Assembly: GCA_963719055.1 (NCBI GenBank)
Contig: CAVRAU010000018.1
Span: 36,444 to 100,443, forward strand
Length of the DNA: 64,000 nt
DNA from: CAXMQZ01 sp963719055
GTDB lineage: Bacteria; Acidobacteriota; Thermoanaerobaculia; Multivoradales; JAHEKO01
Reading direction: 5' to 3'
A program made the translations under genes and the position numbers. Below are positions 10,315-19,046 of the stretch, one piece after another. Below the pieces are notes generated by a model. It was not told the DNA's origin. It did no database searches and worked only from the letters and a program-made list of their open reading frames with translations. The first letter of the stretch is position 1. Each line of letters opens with the position of its first letter.

Positions 10315-11304
10315 CTAGAATGAGAACTCCTGCCCCTCTTCGAGGATGTGAAACCCTCGGGATTCGATTCTCTGGCGTTGCCCCCCGTGTGGATCGAGGG
10401 CCGGGTTGGAGTGATTCAGGTGGGTAAAGTAGACTTGGAGGCCCTGGTCGTCCACCAGCCTTTGGAGGAGATCCATGCTCTGCTCGATCAACGGGTGGCC
10501 GATTTCCTCGACCTGGCGCCCAGGCAACTCGTCGGCCGAGTAGAAGGTGCCGTCGAGTAGGGCGATGTCGACCTTCTCGAGAAGCTCGGTGACGGGTGTG
10601 GCCCAGGCCACCCAGGAGTCGGTATCGGGAAGATAGAAAATCGTTCGTTCGGGTCCGGCCATCAAGAACCCCAAGGTGTCGGCGTATTCGTCGCGGTGGG
10701 GGGCCTGGATCGCGGTGACCACGACCTGGTCGCCGGGTGAGTAGGTCTGGTTCGGAGCCAGCTCGTGGAGTCGAATATTCTGCATCCCGACCAGCTGGCT
10801 CCAGGGCCCGTTGGCTCGCAGAAAGGTGGCCATTTTCGGGGTCGCCAGGACCGGGAGACCCCTCGTGTGGATGGCCTCGTACCCAAAGAAAGCGAGTCCC
10901 AGGTAGTGGCCGATGTGGGCGTGGGTCAGAAAGACACCGTCGACTGGGTGACGGTCGACCCGGTCATCAGGCGGCTGACGAAGATCCCGCAGGGCCGCTA
11001 GCTGCGGGCGTAGATCCGGTGTGGCATCGATGAGATAGATCTGGTCAGAGCTCGGTAGGACCAGCGCCAGACTGGCGATCCGGCGCCTGGATTCGGGATC
11101 CTTGCGGGCCAGGCTGCACCGATCGCAGGAGCAGGCAGCATGGGGTAGACCACCATCCTGTGCAGTACCCAAGACCCTTATAAAGGGTGTCCTGGCAGGG
11201 ATCTTGGCCTGGTCCTGTGGATCTTCGGCAGGGGCGGGCGCCGAGGCCCCGAGTAGGGCGACCACGAGTGAGGCCAAGACTGGCGGGTAGGCCGAGGCAC
11301 TCAA
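10315..11304 (-). CDS. Secreted PqqB-like MBL-fold hydrolase
   Basis: About 329 residues if translation starts at TTG 11304. A signal peptide precedes SAPAPAEDP. Then come LGTAQDGGLPHAACSCDRC, with a CxCxxC cluster like PqqB, and FLTHAHIGHYLGL, where the usual HxHxDH Asp is Gly, as in the PqqB-like subgroup. DTD and HLNH motifs follow. The ATG-less reading frame is continuous with the upstream arginase gene, which would make a 615-residue fusion. A TTG with GAGGAG 9 nt upstream (11319-11314) and the internal signal peptide favour two genes instead. No pqqA, C, D or E is nearby, so PQQ synthesis is unlikely. Confidence 0.7.
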   Translation of the reverse strand: MSASAYPPVLASLVVALLGASAPAPAEDPQDQAKIPARTPFIRVLGTAQDGGLPHAACSCDRCSLARKDPESRRRIASLALVLPSSDQIYLIDATPDLRPQLAALRDLRQPPDDRVDRHPVDGVFLTHAHIGHYLGLAFFGYEAIHTRGLPVLATPKMATFLRANGPWSQLVGMQNIRLHELAPNQTYSPGDQVVVTAIQAPHRDEYADTLGFLMAGPERTIFYLPDTDSWVAWATPVTELLEKVDIALLDGTFYSADELPGRQVEEIGHPLIEQSMDLLQRLVDDQGLQVYFTHLNHSNPALDPHGGQRQRIESRGFHILEEGQEFSF

Positions 11305-12159
11305 GTCTCGTTGCTCCTCGAGTAGGCACGCGGCCAGCTCCTTGACCAACTTGCCGGCCGTCACCGCAGTCAGTCCCTGTGGATCACGCAGCGGATTGAG
11401 CTCCACCAGATCGGCACCGACGATAGGACCCGGTAGATTCTGCAGGAGCTCGAGGGTCTGACGCGTGCTCAGCCCCCCCGGCTCGGGGTGGGAAACCCCC
11501 GGGGCAAAGGCGGGGTCGAGCCCGTCCAGGTCGAGTGAGATGTAGAACGGTGCGCTCCATTCGGTGCTCTGAAGGCCGCGGGTCTGCCAGGCTCGCATGT
11601 CCACGACTTCGACCTCATGGCGATCGGCCAGGATCTTTTGCTCGGGGGTCATGGCGCGGATCCCGACCTGGACGAGCTTCTTGATCAAGCCCTCTTCCAG
11701 GATGCGGGCCATGGGACAGGCGTGTGACCAACGGTCGCCCTGGTATTCGTCGTAGAGGTCGGGGTGGGCATCGATCTGCACGACTGTAAGGTCGGGAAAA
11801 TGTCGGGCATGGGCACGGACCAGGCCGACCGTGATGGAGTGATCGCCACCCAGCGTCAGGAGTCTGCCGCCCCGGCCAAGGATTTGCTCGGCTGCCTCTT
11901 CCAGAGCTCTCGAGCACTGCACCTGATCCGTCAAGGTGAGATCACCCAGAATCTGAAAGCGGTCATCCCGGCCCAGATCGTCGCCTGCTTCCGTCACCAG
12001 GCTGCGGGCCGGCGAAAGCAACGCTTCGCGAATCCTGGCGGGGCCCTGTGCGGTACCGCGGAGATAGGAGGATCCATTCTCCCATGGTGCACCCAGGACC
12101 ACGAGGTCGCCGGGTCTGATCTGCGCCAATTCGGAAGTGATAGGGTCGGTATCCCGCAC
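11301..12159 (-). CDS. Arginase/agmatinase/formiminoglutamase-family ureohydrolase
   Basis: About 285 residues. All manganese ligands are present in order: GGDHSIT, DAHPDLYDEY and SLDLDGLDP. The substrate (agmatine, arginine, guanidinobutyrate or formiminoglutamate) cannot be assigned from sequence. The GTG start at 12159 has GGAGG 4 nt upstream (12168-12164). The reading frame continues into the PqqB-like gene, but family homology ends at KLVKELAACLLEE. A one-base shift there would give a TGA at 11303-11301 overlapping the next TTG start, so I place the end at 11301 and treat the fusion as probably artefactual. Confidence 0.8.
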
Positions 12160-12280
12160 GTGGCCTCCAGCTTGTTTGCCAGATGCTACCAGTCGAGCCC
12201 GCTGGAAAGATCCGTGAAAGTGTGAATAATCTCTTCGGTCCAGTCGATTAGCTCGGGAATCAAGGAAAGGAACAACGCTT

Positions 12281-13432
12281 ATGTCAGCTGTCACTTTTGT
12301 CACCAGCGAGTCGGTTACGGAGGGCCATCCCGACAAGATCTGCGATCGGATCTCGGATGCGGTGCTGGATGGGCTGTTGAACCAGGACCCCAACAGCCGC
12401 GTCGCTGTCGAGTGTCTCGTCACCACCGGCACGGTCATTGTCGCTGGGGAAGTGAGTACCGGGGGCTATGCCGATGTGCAGCGGATCGTCCGCGACACCC
12501 TGGAGGAGATCGGCTACACGAATCCCGAGTTCGGCATCGACAATGAAGACGCCGGCGTGCTGGTCAGCATTCATGAGCAGAGCGCCGATATTGCCATGGG
12601 TGTGGACGAGGGCGAGGGCAAGGAACAGGGCGCCGGCGATCAAGGGATGATGTACGGGTTCGCCTGTGACGAGACCCCAGAATTGATGCCTCTGCCCATT
12701 ATGTTGGCGCACCGACTGACGGCGCGGCTGGCCGAGGTCAGGAAATCGGGAGAGATTCAGGGCATCGGCCCTGATGGCAAGAGTCAGGTAACCGTCGAGT
12801 ATCACGATGGCGTACCCGCACGGCTCGATGCGGTCGTCATCAGCACTCAGCACCTGGACACCACCGAGATCGAGAGCCTGCGTGGCGAGGTCGGCGACAA
12901 GGTCATTCGCCCTGTCTGTAAGGGATACATGGATGAGGCGACGACGCTGCACATCAATCCCACCGGCAAATTCGTCATCGGCGGTCCGCAAGGAGATACC
13001 GGTCTGACGGGGCGCAAGATCATTGTCGACACCTACGGTGGCGTCGGCCGGCACGGAGGGGGCGCTTTCTCGGGCAAGGATCCTTCGAAGGTGGATCGGT
13101 CGGGCGCCTATGCCGCCCGGTATGTCGCCAAGAATGTCGTGGCCGCCGGTCTGGCCAAGCGTTGTGAGGTACAGCTCTCGTACGCCATCGGCGTGCCCGA
13201 GCCGGTGAGCATCAATGTCGACACCGAAGGGACCCACGCGGTGCCCGAAGCGAGGATTGTCGAGTTGGTCGACAAGCATTTCGATCTCACACCCAAGAGC
13301 ATCATCGAAGACCTCGATTTGAAACAGCCAATCTATCGGCAGACCTCTGCCTATGGTCATTTCGGACGCGAGGAGTTCTCCTGGGAGAAGACCGACAAGG
13401 CCGACATCCTGGCCAGGGAAGCCGGGCTCTAG
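12281..13432 (+). CDS. metK: S-adenosylmethionine synthetase
   Basis: Makes SAM from methionine and ATP in the cytoplasm. The 383-residue protein is intact and of normal length. Signature motifs are TEGHPDKICDRISDAVLD near the N-terminus, GAGDQGMMYGFACDETPE in the middle, and the GGGAFSGKDPSKVDRSGAY phosphate-binding loop. The C-terminus (YGHFGREEFSWEKTDKADIL) is canonical. ATG 12281 follows a purine-rich AAGGAAAGGAAC region. I saw no SAM riboswitch in the 121-bp gap to the divergently read arginase gene. Confidence 0.97.
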   Translation: MSAVTFVTSESVTEGHPDKICDRISDAVLDGLLNQDPNSRVAVECLVTTGTVIVAGEVSTGGYADVQRIVRDTLEEIGYTNPEFGIDNEDAGVLVSIHEQSADIAMGVDEGEGKEQGAGDQGMMYGFACDETPELMPLPIMLAHRLTARLAEVRKSGEIQGIGPDGKSQVTVEYHDGVPARLDAVVISTQHLDTTEIESLRGEVGDKVIRPVCKGYMDEATTLHINPTGKFVIGGPQGDTGLTGRKIIVDTYGGVGRHGGGAFSGKDPSKVDRSGAYAARYVAKNVVAAGLAKRCEVQLSYAIGVPEPVSINVDTEGTHAVPEARIVELVDKHFDLTPKSIIEDLDLKQPIYRQTSAYGHFGREEFSWEKTDKADILAREAGL

Positions 13433-13441
13433 GAGGCTCTT

Positions 13442-13466
13442 GCCCTGCCCGGAAGGCCGGCAGGGC
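13442..13466 (+). terminator. GC-rich hairpin after metK, possible terminator
   Basis: GCCCTGCC (13442-13449) pairs perfectly with GGCAGGGC (13459-13466) around a 9-nt loop, 10 nt after the metK stop. There is no following T-tract, so intrinsic termination would be weak. It may instead be an mRNA-stabilising hairpin. Confidence 0.35.
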
Positions 13467-13651
13467 CGCAGACTGGGTCCTGAATCTCGAGACGCTATGA
13501 AGCGCTGCACAGTGTTGGCAGACCGCACCCCGTAACATCAAACTCAGGAGTGTCTGTGCGGAACCCCGCCAACCCGGCGGTTGGTTTTGCTGGCCACCGA
13601 ACGCCGGGATCCTCAAGGTTCCGGCTGAGCCGAAGGTCTTGCGGAGGTGCC

Positions 13652-15194
13652 ATGAATCAAGTGGAGAGAATCGGCAGATTCGAAGTCCAGGAGCGGCTCC
13701 GGGCCAATTCGTTCGCCATCGTCTATCGAGGACGGGATCCCTTCGATGGCCGACGGGTACAGATCCAATTTTGTGTCGCCACCGATGAGACCATTCGCCA
13801 TGGTTTCTTGAAGGCCGCCGAACGGGCGGCTGGGCTTCGTCATCCCAACATCGCCACGGTTTTCGAGTTTGGCTCCGGGGATGGCAAACCCTACCTTGTC
13901 CAGGAGGCATTCTCGGAGGAGAACCTCAGTGACCTGCTGGCTCGGGCCGAGCCCGTCGATGATGTACTGAAGCTCTACTATCTGGTGCAGGTGGCGCGGG
14001 GTCTCCAGTACGCTCACCGAGAAGGTGTCTTGCATCGCGAGCTGCGTCCGGCATCGATCCTTGTGAATCGCTCTGGTGATGCCAAGATCGCCGACTTCGG
14101 CACGGCCCGCATCGCCAGTGCCTTTGCTCAGCTCGGCAATGGTGCCCACCGCTGGCCGGCGGTCGGTTGGCTGCTGCCCGAGCTACTGCTGGGTCTCGAG
14201 TTGGACAGAGCGCAGCGATATCTATGGCTTCGGCGCCTTGGCGTTCGAGTTGCTGACGGGGCATGCACCCTTCGTCTCAGAGACTCTTGCGGGCCTGGTG
14301 CCGCAGATACTGGAGACCGATCCCCGCCCGCTCGGCGTGCATTGGCCCGAGTGTCCTCCCGAGCTGGATCGTCTGGTGCTGCGCTGCCTGGCGCGCGATC
14401 CGGGACAGAGATTCGGTTCCATGAACGAATTGGTAGAGGAGTTGGGTCAGATCGTGCCCGTCTCGGAGCCTGCGGATGTCTTCGAGGAGGAGAAGACGGT
14501 CGTGATCGAAGATGCCCAGACCATCTATCTGGCAGATCTGGAACAAGAGAAGCAAAGACCGCTGGAAGACCCGGCGGAGACGGTGTCGATGCAAAGCCCG
14601 TCTGCTCCGGCCCGTGAGCCGAGAGTTGACTGGACGGCGGCAGGTGCGCGAATTCGGAGCTGGGGACGGCGTACAGGGCTGGCGTTGAGCGCCGGTGCCT
14701 CGCAAACCGTTCAGGTAGTGGGCAAGGCCGGATCGGTGTTCAAGGCCGCACCCGGAGTCGGCTTCCATCGGACGCGCCTAAGGACGACAGCCATCGTAGT
14801 CGGAGCGCTTCTGCTGTTCGGGGTTGTCGGCTGGAGCGTGGTCCGGGTCCCGGACCGCGACCTCAGCCCTCTGCCTATCGTTGCCCCCGCGCTACCTGTG
14901 GCCACTCTCGAGCCGGAGAATGGCCTGCTGCTGATCGACTCGCAACCATGGGGCGAGGTCATCCGTGTGTTGGATGCCGAGGGGAACGAGGTCGAGCTAC
15001 CGGAGAATCGCTATACGCCGTTACCACTCGAGCTGTCGCCGGGTCCATACAGGGTCGACATCTCACGTCCCGACCTCGAGAGGGAGGAGACATGCAAGGT
15101 TGTCGTGGAGTCCGAGGAGGCAGTCCATTGCGAGTTGCAGCTTGCCGCCGTGGAAACGTCGGCCTTCTTCAAGGAGGTGGGCTGGTGGAAGTGA
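13652..15194 (+). CDS. Membrane-anchored Ser/Thr kinase-like protein, predicted pseudokinase, with PEGA-like domain (one frameshift)
   Basis: About 513 residues: a Hanks-type kinase domain (residues 5-280), a linker, one membrane helix near 380-400 (TAIVVGALLLFGVVGWSVV), then a periplasmic PEGA-like domain (LLIDSQPWGEVIRVLDAEG). Key catalytic residues are missing. The glycine loop is LRANSFAIVY, the VAIK lysine is Gln39, the catalytic Asp of HRD is Glu130 (HRELRPASI, with Ser also replacing Asn), and APE is LPE. DFG (from Asp148) and SDIYGFGALAFELLTG remain. ATG 13652 has GGAGG close upstream. The frame shifts near 14206 (GLELD to RSDIYGFG). The stop overlaps the start of the TPR gene. Confidence 0.8.
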
Positions 15195-16456
15195 TACCCG
15201 GGACACGGCGACTCCGAAGTCGACTCCTCCTGACGATTGCACTCGCCGGTGGGGCACCCGGCCTGGTATCAGCTGCCGAATTCGTGGAGTTCTACAAGAA
15301 CGGTGTGGCAGCGGCGGCATCGCAGCACTGGACCTTGGCCGCGGAGATGATGCGCAAGGCCATCGAGGAGCAGCCCAACGCCAAGACGAAGATCAAGAGG
15401 GCTCTGTATTTTCGCCGCTATCTACCTCATTTCTATCTCGGCAAAGCCCTCTATGAGACGGGCGATTGCGCCGCTGCCCTGACAGCCTGGCAGGAATCCG
15501 AGAAACAAGATGTCGTTCGACGTTTCCCCGAGTATCAACAGATTCTCGAAGGACGGCTGGCCTGTGGCCAAATGGTAGATCTGGAGGGTGCTCTCGACAG
15601 AGCGCTGAAATCTGTCGAGAGCGCGGAGAAGTCGGCAACCGAGGCTCGCCGACGTTTGTCGGAGGTGCCGAGCACGGTGGCCACGGTACCTGTGCTGCTG
15701 GACCGCCAAACGGCGGCCGAAGAGAGCCTGGGCCGGGCGCGGCAGCGGCTCGGGTCGGACGACATCGCGATGGACGAGGTCGAGGAGGCCGCGACCGTCG
15801 CGGCGATCGCCAAAGCCGAGTTCGAGATCCTCCGGCAGCAAGCTGTCGAGCTGAGAACCCTGCAACTCACGGCGCAGCAAGAGGAAGTCGTGGTGCAGAT
15901 CCAGAGCCTCATGGGCAGGGCCAGAAAGGAGCTGAAATCTTGCGAATATCTGCAGCCCTACCCTGCCACCGTGGCAAGAAACAGAGCGTCGGTGGAGCTG
16001 GCCCTGAAGCATGCGCAGGCCGCCTTCGATGATTCGCTGAGCGCCGGGGAGCTGCAGGCGGTGCAGGCGGAGCTGGTCAAGGTCACTCGAGATTTGCGAC
16101 GCTCGGTCTCACCCCCTCCCGCCGAGCTGAGAGATGCCGCTGAGGCCTACCTGTCCAGGGACTACAACGAAGTGCTGACAATACTCAGCGGCAGGGAATT
16201 CGTCAGCACCAGGGCCTCTTCGCATTCCCACTTGCTGCGGGCGGCGGCTCTCTTTTCTCTCTACTATTCGACGGGTGCTGGAGACGAGGCTCTGCTCGAA
16301 CAGGCTGGCGAAGAGGTGCTGGCTTGTCGCCGTGCGGATCGAGAGCGATTCCCCCCGGTCGCCGTCTTCTCGCCGAGCTTTGTGGCGTTCTTTGAAGGCC
16401 AGACTCTGGAGCCGGTTGAATCGAGCCCTGACAAGGTTCTAGACGAGGGGCGATAA
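15185..16456 (+). CDS. Secreted coiled-coil/TPR protein partnered with the pseudokinase
   Basis: 423 residues. A signal peptide (LLLTIALAGGAPGLVSAAEF) precedes a TPR-like N-terminal part (KNGVAAAASQHWTLAAEMMRKA, FYLGKALYETGDCAAALTAW). A long charged coiled coil follows (about residues 135-300), and then a second helical domain. GTG 15185 is chosen over GTG 15191 because GGAGGT (15173-15178) is 6 nt upstream. It overlaps the kinase gene by 10 nt, so the pair is probably made together, and the product sits on the same side of the membrane as the kinase PEGA domain. I do not recognise a named family. Confidence 0.7.
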   Translation: MEVIPGTRRLRSRLLLTIALAGGAPGLVSAAEFVEFYKNGVAAAASQHWTLAAEMMRKAIEEQPNAKTKIKRALYFRRYLPHFYLGKALYETGDCAAALTAWQESEKQDVVRRFPEYQQILEGRLACGQMVDLEGALDRALKSVESAEKSATEARRRLSEVPSTVATVPVLLDRQTAAEESLGRARQRLGSDDIAMDEVEEAATVAAIAKAEFEILRQQAVELRTLQLTAQQEEVVVQIQSLMGRARKELKSCEYLQPYPATVARNRASVELALKHAQAAFDDSLSAGELQAVQAELVKVTRDLRRSVSPPPAELRDAAEAYLSRDYNEVLTILSGREFVSTRASSHSHLLRAAALFSLYYSTGAGDEALLEQAGEEVLACRRADRERFPPVAVFSPSFVAFFEGQTLEPVESSPDKVLDEGR

Positions 16457-16605
16457 GTCGAGCTTGGGAAGGAAGGGTACTGGGCTTGTTGGTGGATACC
16501 GACCAACTGGAGCGTCGATGTCGTCTGGGTGTCGTCCCAACGCCTACCCCAGCCATGGGGGATTCGCCAGGGACTTGGCGACGGCAGTGATGATCGAGAC
16601 GAACC

Positions 16606-17299
16606 ATGAGTCAATCTGAAACCGAGCAACGGAAATACCCACGCTACGAAGTAGCGGGTCTGGGGGGGCATCTGGTGGTTCCCATTCACATTCGTGTGAT
16701 CAATGTGGGCCTCGGTGGGATGGCACTGGAAACCAATAGCTATCTGCAATTTGGCCGTGCCTATACTCTCAAGCTGGAAGGGGGCGAGCAGAGCCTGCGC
16801 CTGACGGGTACCGTCGCCTGGTGTTCTCTGCGCAAGACCACGAGGAGCCCGGATGGCGAGTTTCTGCCCGTGTATCGAGCGGGCCTGAGATTCGAAACCT
16901 TGAGCAGCGAGCGTTCTCGCGATCTCTGGGATCTGATTCGAAGTCACGCCCTGGTCGAGATCGAAGACAGCGTTCTGGGGAGATTCAGGGTGGATCTGCC
17001 CGCCGATGCCCAGATGGGAAGTAGCTACGACTTTGCCGTCCGCAAAGTTGAGTCTATCGGGTCTTCTCATTGAAACCGACTACGAACCCGATTTGAATGC
17101 CAGTTTCGATCTGCAGATCCGGCTGGGGCCGCGACGTTGGAGGACTCGAGCTCGCGTCGCGAGCATCCCGCGGGCTGGCAGGAAGTCTGCCGGCGTCCTG
17201 ACGCAGGTGGGTCTGGAGTTCTGCAAGCTGGACCCCGGTCGGATTTCGCAGCTCAGATCCTTTATTGGTACTCGCCTCAAAGACTCCCCGACGTCTTGA
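16606..17299 (+). CDS. Tandem PilZ-domain protein, putative c-di-GMP receptor (one frameshift)
   Basis: About 230 residues. The first PilZ domain has the RxxxR motif (RKYPRYE) and NVGLGGM, a variant of the (D/N)xSxxG motif with Gly for Ser. The second domain (KLSLSGLLIETDYEP, ASFDLQIRLG, GLEFCKLDPG) keeps the SxxG turn but has no visible RxxxR, so it may be a structural repeat. The join needs removal of one base from the AAA run at 17044-17046 (FAVRK to LSLSGLL), a typical homopolymer error. No cyclase or phosphodiesterase gene is nearby, so the controlled process is unknown. Confidence 0.75.
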
Positions 17300-17341
17300 T
17301 GCCTTACGGGACCTCAATAGAATCAGTTTCTGTGATACTCT

Positions 17342-17367
17342 TTACATACATACTAGTTTGTATGTAA
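17342..17367. promoter_or_regulatory. Predicted operator of the downstream TetR gene
   Basis: TTACATACA (17342-17350) and TGTATGTAA (17359-17367) form a perfect 9-bp inverted repeat around TACTAGTT. It lies 33-59 nt before the tetR ATG in an otherwise unusually AT-rich gap. The arrangement fits an autoregulatory TetR site; binding is inferred. Confidence 0.6.
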
Positions 17368-17400
17368 TTTGATCGATAAATGAGGTAGACTCTGTGACTG

Positions 17401-18031
17401 ATGGCTCGTCAGTATGATGCAAAGGCGACTCGACAGCGCTTGCTTTGGGCAGCCTTTCGAGAATTTCATCGAGTGGGCTATCGAGGCGCCGACATCGAGC
17501 GGATCCTCACCCAGGCTGGGGTGACCAAAGGGGCCCTGTACTACCATTTCCGTGGCAAGAGGGCACTGGGATACGCGGTCATCGAGGAGATTCTGTCCCA
17601 GTGGATCGTCGATCGGTGGTTGAAACCGCTGGAGTCATCGGTGGATCTCCTCGATGGCGTGGCCAAGCTGGCGCGATGGGGTGAGCGGGTCGCAGCACCT
17701 GAGGGGCTTTCTCTGGGATGTCCCCTGAACAACCTTTCCCAGGAGCTTTGTGGCGCCGATGAGGGATTCCGTCTGCGCTTGGAAGCGATCTACGAGGAAT
17801 GGGAGAGGGGGTTGAGCCGCTTGTTGGCCGCAGCCCAGGCCAGCGGCGTGGTGCGATCCGACGTGGACGTTCGTGGGGTGGCGACGTTCATCATCGCGGC
17901 CTGGGAGGGTTCCATTGGGCTCGCGAAAGTCCCGCCAGGCTCCTGAAACCCTGCGGTTCTGTCGTCGAGAGCTGGAGGCCTATCTTGGCACCCTGCGATG
18001 TCCGGGCCGCGAGTCGGAAACGAAGTTTTAG
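17401..18031 (+). CDS. TetR-family transcriptional regulator (frameshift near the C-terminus)
   Basis: About 209 residues. The N-terminal HTH domain is clear: TRQRLLWAAFREFHRVGYRG, then ILTQAGVTKGALYYHFRGK. The ligand domain has SLGCPLNNLSQEL, common in AcrR-like regulators of quinone or oxidative-stress genes. The frame ends early at 17946, but dropping one base from the AAA run at 17936-17938 restores a family-like end, SRQAPETLRFCRRELEAYLG, closing at 18031. No transporter or enzyme gene lies immediately beside it, so its target is not evident apart from its own palindrome. Confidence 0.82.
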
Positions 18032-18095
18032 GTAACCGTTTGGTTCTTCGTCGAGCTGACGAGAGATAGGTGAGGCCTGTCGGGGAGAATCGCGG

Positions 18096-18124
18096 TTGAC
18101 AAGCAGGTAGCTTTGGCAGATAAA
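18096..18124 (+). promoter_or_regulatory. Sigma70-type promoter of the arsR-like gene
   Basis: A consensus -35 TTGACA (18096-18101) is followed after 17 bp by GATAAA (18119-18124), four of six matches to TATAAT. The palindrome at 18126-18147 begins 2 nt after the -10 box, covering the expected start site, as expected for repression. Confidence 0.6.
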
Positions 18125-18125
18125 T

Positions 18126-18147
18126 TACGTAACTAGAAAGTTACGTA
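18126..18147. promoter_or_regulatory. Predicted ArsR-family operator
   Basis: TACGTAAC (18126-18133) and GTTACGTA (18140-18147) form a perfect 8-bp inverted repeat with a 6-nt spacer. It lies between the -10 box and the ATG at 18165 and is the likely autorepression site of the ArsR-type protein. Confidence 0.6.
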
Positions 18148-18164
18148 TACTTAAAGGTAACCTA

Positions 18165-18545
18165 ATGGTTTCACAAGAAAGCGCCATCGACACAGGGCTC
18201 AAAGCTATTTCCGACACGACGCGTCGGGGAATCCTGGGTCTTCTCAAAGGCCGTCAACTCTCGGTCCTGGAGATTGCCGAGGAGTTCCCGATGAGCCGGC
18301 CTGCCATCTCGAAGCATCTGAGAATCCTCAAGGAGGCTGGGCTGGTGCTGGAGACGCCTGCGGGTCGCCAGCGGCTCTACTCACTGGAAGCCGGTCCCCT
18401 GGACCTCTTGAGGGCGTGGTTGGCGGGATTCAACGGAGGTCGCGGACGGTCCGCGCGCCGGCCGGCGGCCCCATCCGCGGTTGTGAGGGGTCTCGGATCC
18501 GTGGTTCGGCCGCCTGCGAGGGAAGACGACTGGCGAGTCTGGTAA
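18165..18545 (+). CDS. ArsR/SdpR-family winged-helix regulator
   Basis: 126 residues. The DNA-binding domain fills residues 8-80: LKAISDTTRRGILGLLKGRQ, EIAEEFPMSRPAISKHLRIL and the wing GLVLETPAGRQRLYSLE. No Cys or His metal cluster is visible in the sensor positions, so it resembles SdpR-type repressors rather than arsenic sensors. The last 45 residues (Arg/Gly/Ala-rich) do not look like the usual dimerisation helix and may reflect another frame error or a divergent tail. It is alone, with the next gene convergent 5 nt away, so its targets beyond itself are unknown. Confidence 0.8.
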   Translation: MVSQESAIDTGLKAISDTTRRGILGLLKGRQLSVLEIAEEFPMSRPAISKHLRILKEAGLVLETPAGRQRLYSLEAGPLDLLRAWLAGFNGGRGRSARRPAAPSAVVRGLGSVVRPPAREDDWRVW

Positions 18546-18550
18546 CGGTC

Positions 18551-18970
18551 TCAGGTACCCATTACCTGCAGGAGGATCCGTCTCTGGCGTGGCCGATTGT
18601 CGAAGTCGCAGAGGATCACCTGCTGCCAGGTCCCGGTTTGGATCCGCCCTGCCGTCAGCGGTAGCGCGAGACTGGGCCCCATCAGGGCTGCACGGACGTG
18701 GGAGTAGCCGTTGCCGTCACCCCAGCGCAGGTTGTGCTCGTATTCGGCGGCCTCGGGGGCGAGCCGCTCGATGGCCCTCTTGAAATCGTTGACCGCACCG
18801 GTCTCGAATTCGATCGTCGTCAGTGCCGCCGTGGAGCCCGGGACAAACAGCAGGACCCAGCCCTCTGAGATTCCGCTGTCGGCGACGAATGCCTCCAACT
18901 CGGGACTGAGATCGTGGATATCAGTGCCCGCGGAGGTGTGGCGTTCGAGCGTCGTCTTTTCCAACCTCAT
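18551..18970 (-). CDS. YjbQ/UPF0047-family protein (secondary thiamine-phosphate synthase type)
   Basis: 139 residues, the full family length. Conserved pieces are FVPGSTAALTTIEFETG, LRWGDGNGYSHVRAALMGPSL, LPLTAGRIQTGTWQQVILCDFDNRPRQRR. The family has weak thiamine-phosphate synthase activity in vitro; its main cellular role is not settled. The ATG at 18970 follows AGGAGG a few nt upstream on this strand. It is divergent from the sulfatase-like gene. Confidence 0.9.
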   Translation of the reverse strand: MRLEKTTLERHTSAGTDIHDLSPELEAFVADSGISEGWVLLFVPGSTAALTTIEFETGAVNDFKRAIERLAPEAAEYEHNLRWGDGNGYSHVRAALMGPSLALPLTAGRIQTGTWQQVILCDFDNRPRQRRILLQVMGT

Positions 18971-19046
18971 GTGGCCTCCTTTTCTTATCCCTGGATTCTA
19001 GCGATGGTGAAGATCGAATCTCTCGATCCGCTGATATTCTTCCGCC

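Noticed and set aside
12160..12280. SAM riboswitch before metK
   Set aside because: The 121-bp gap shows no recognisable SAM-I or SAM-II core or terminator arm.
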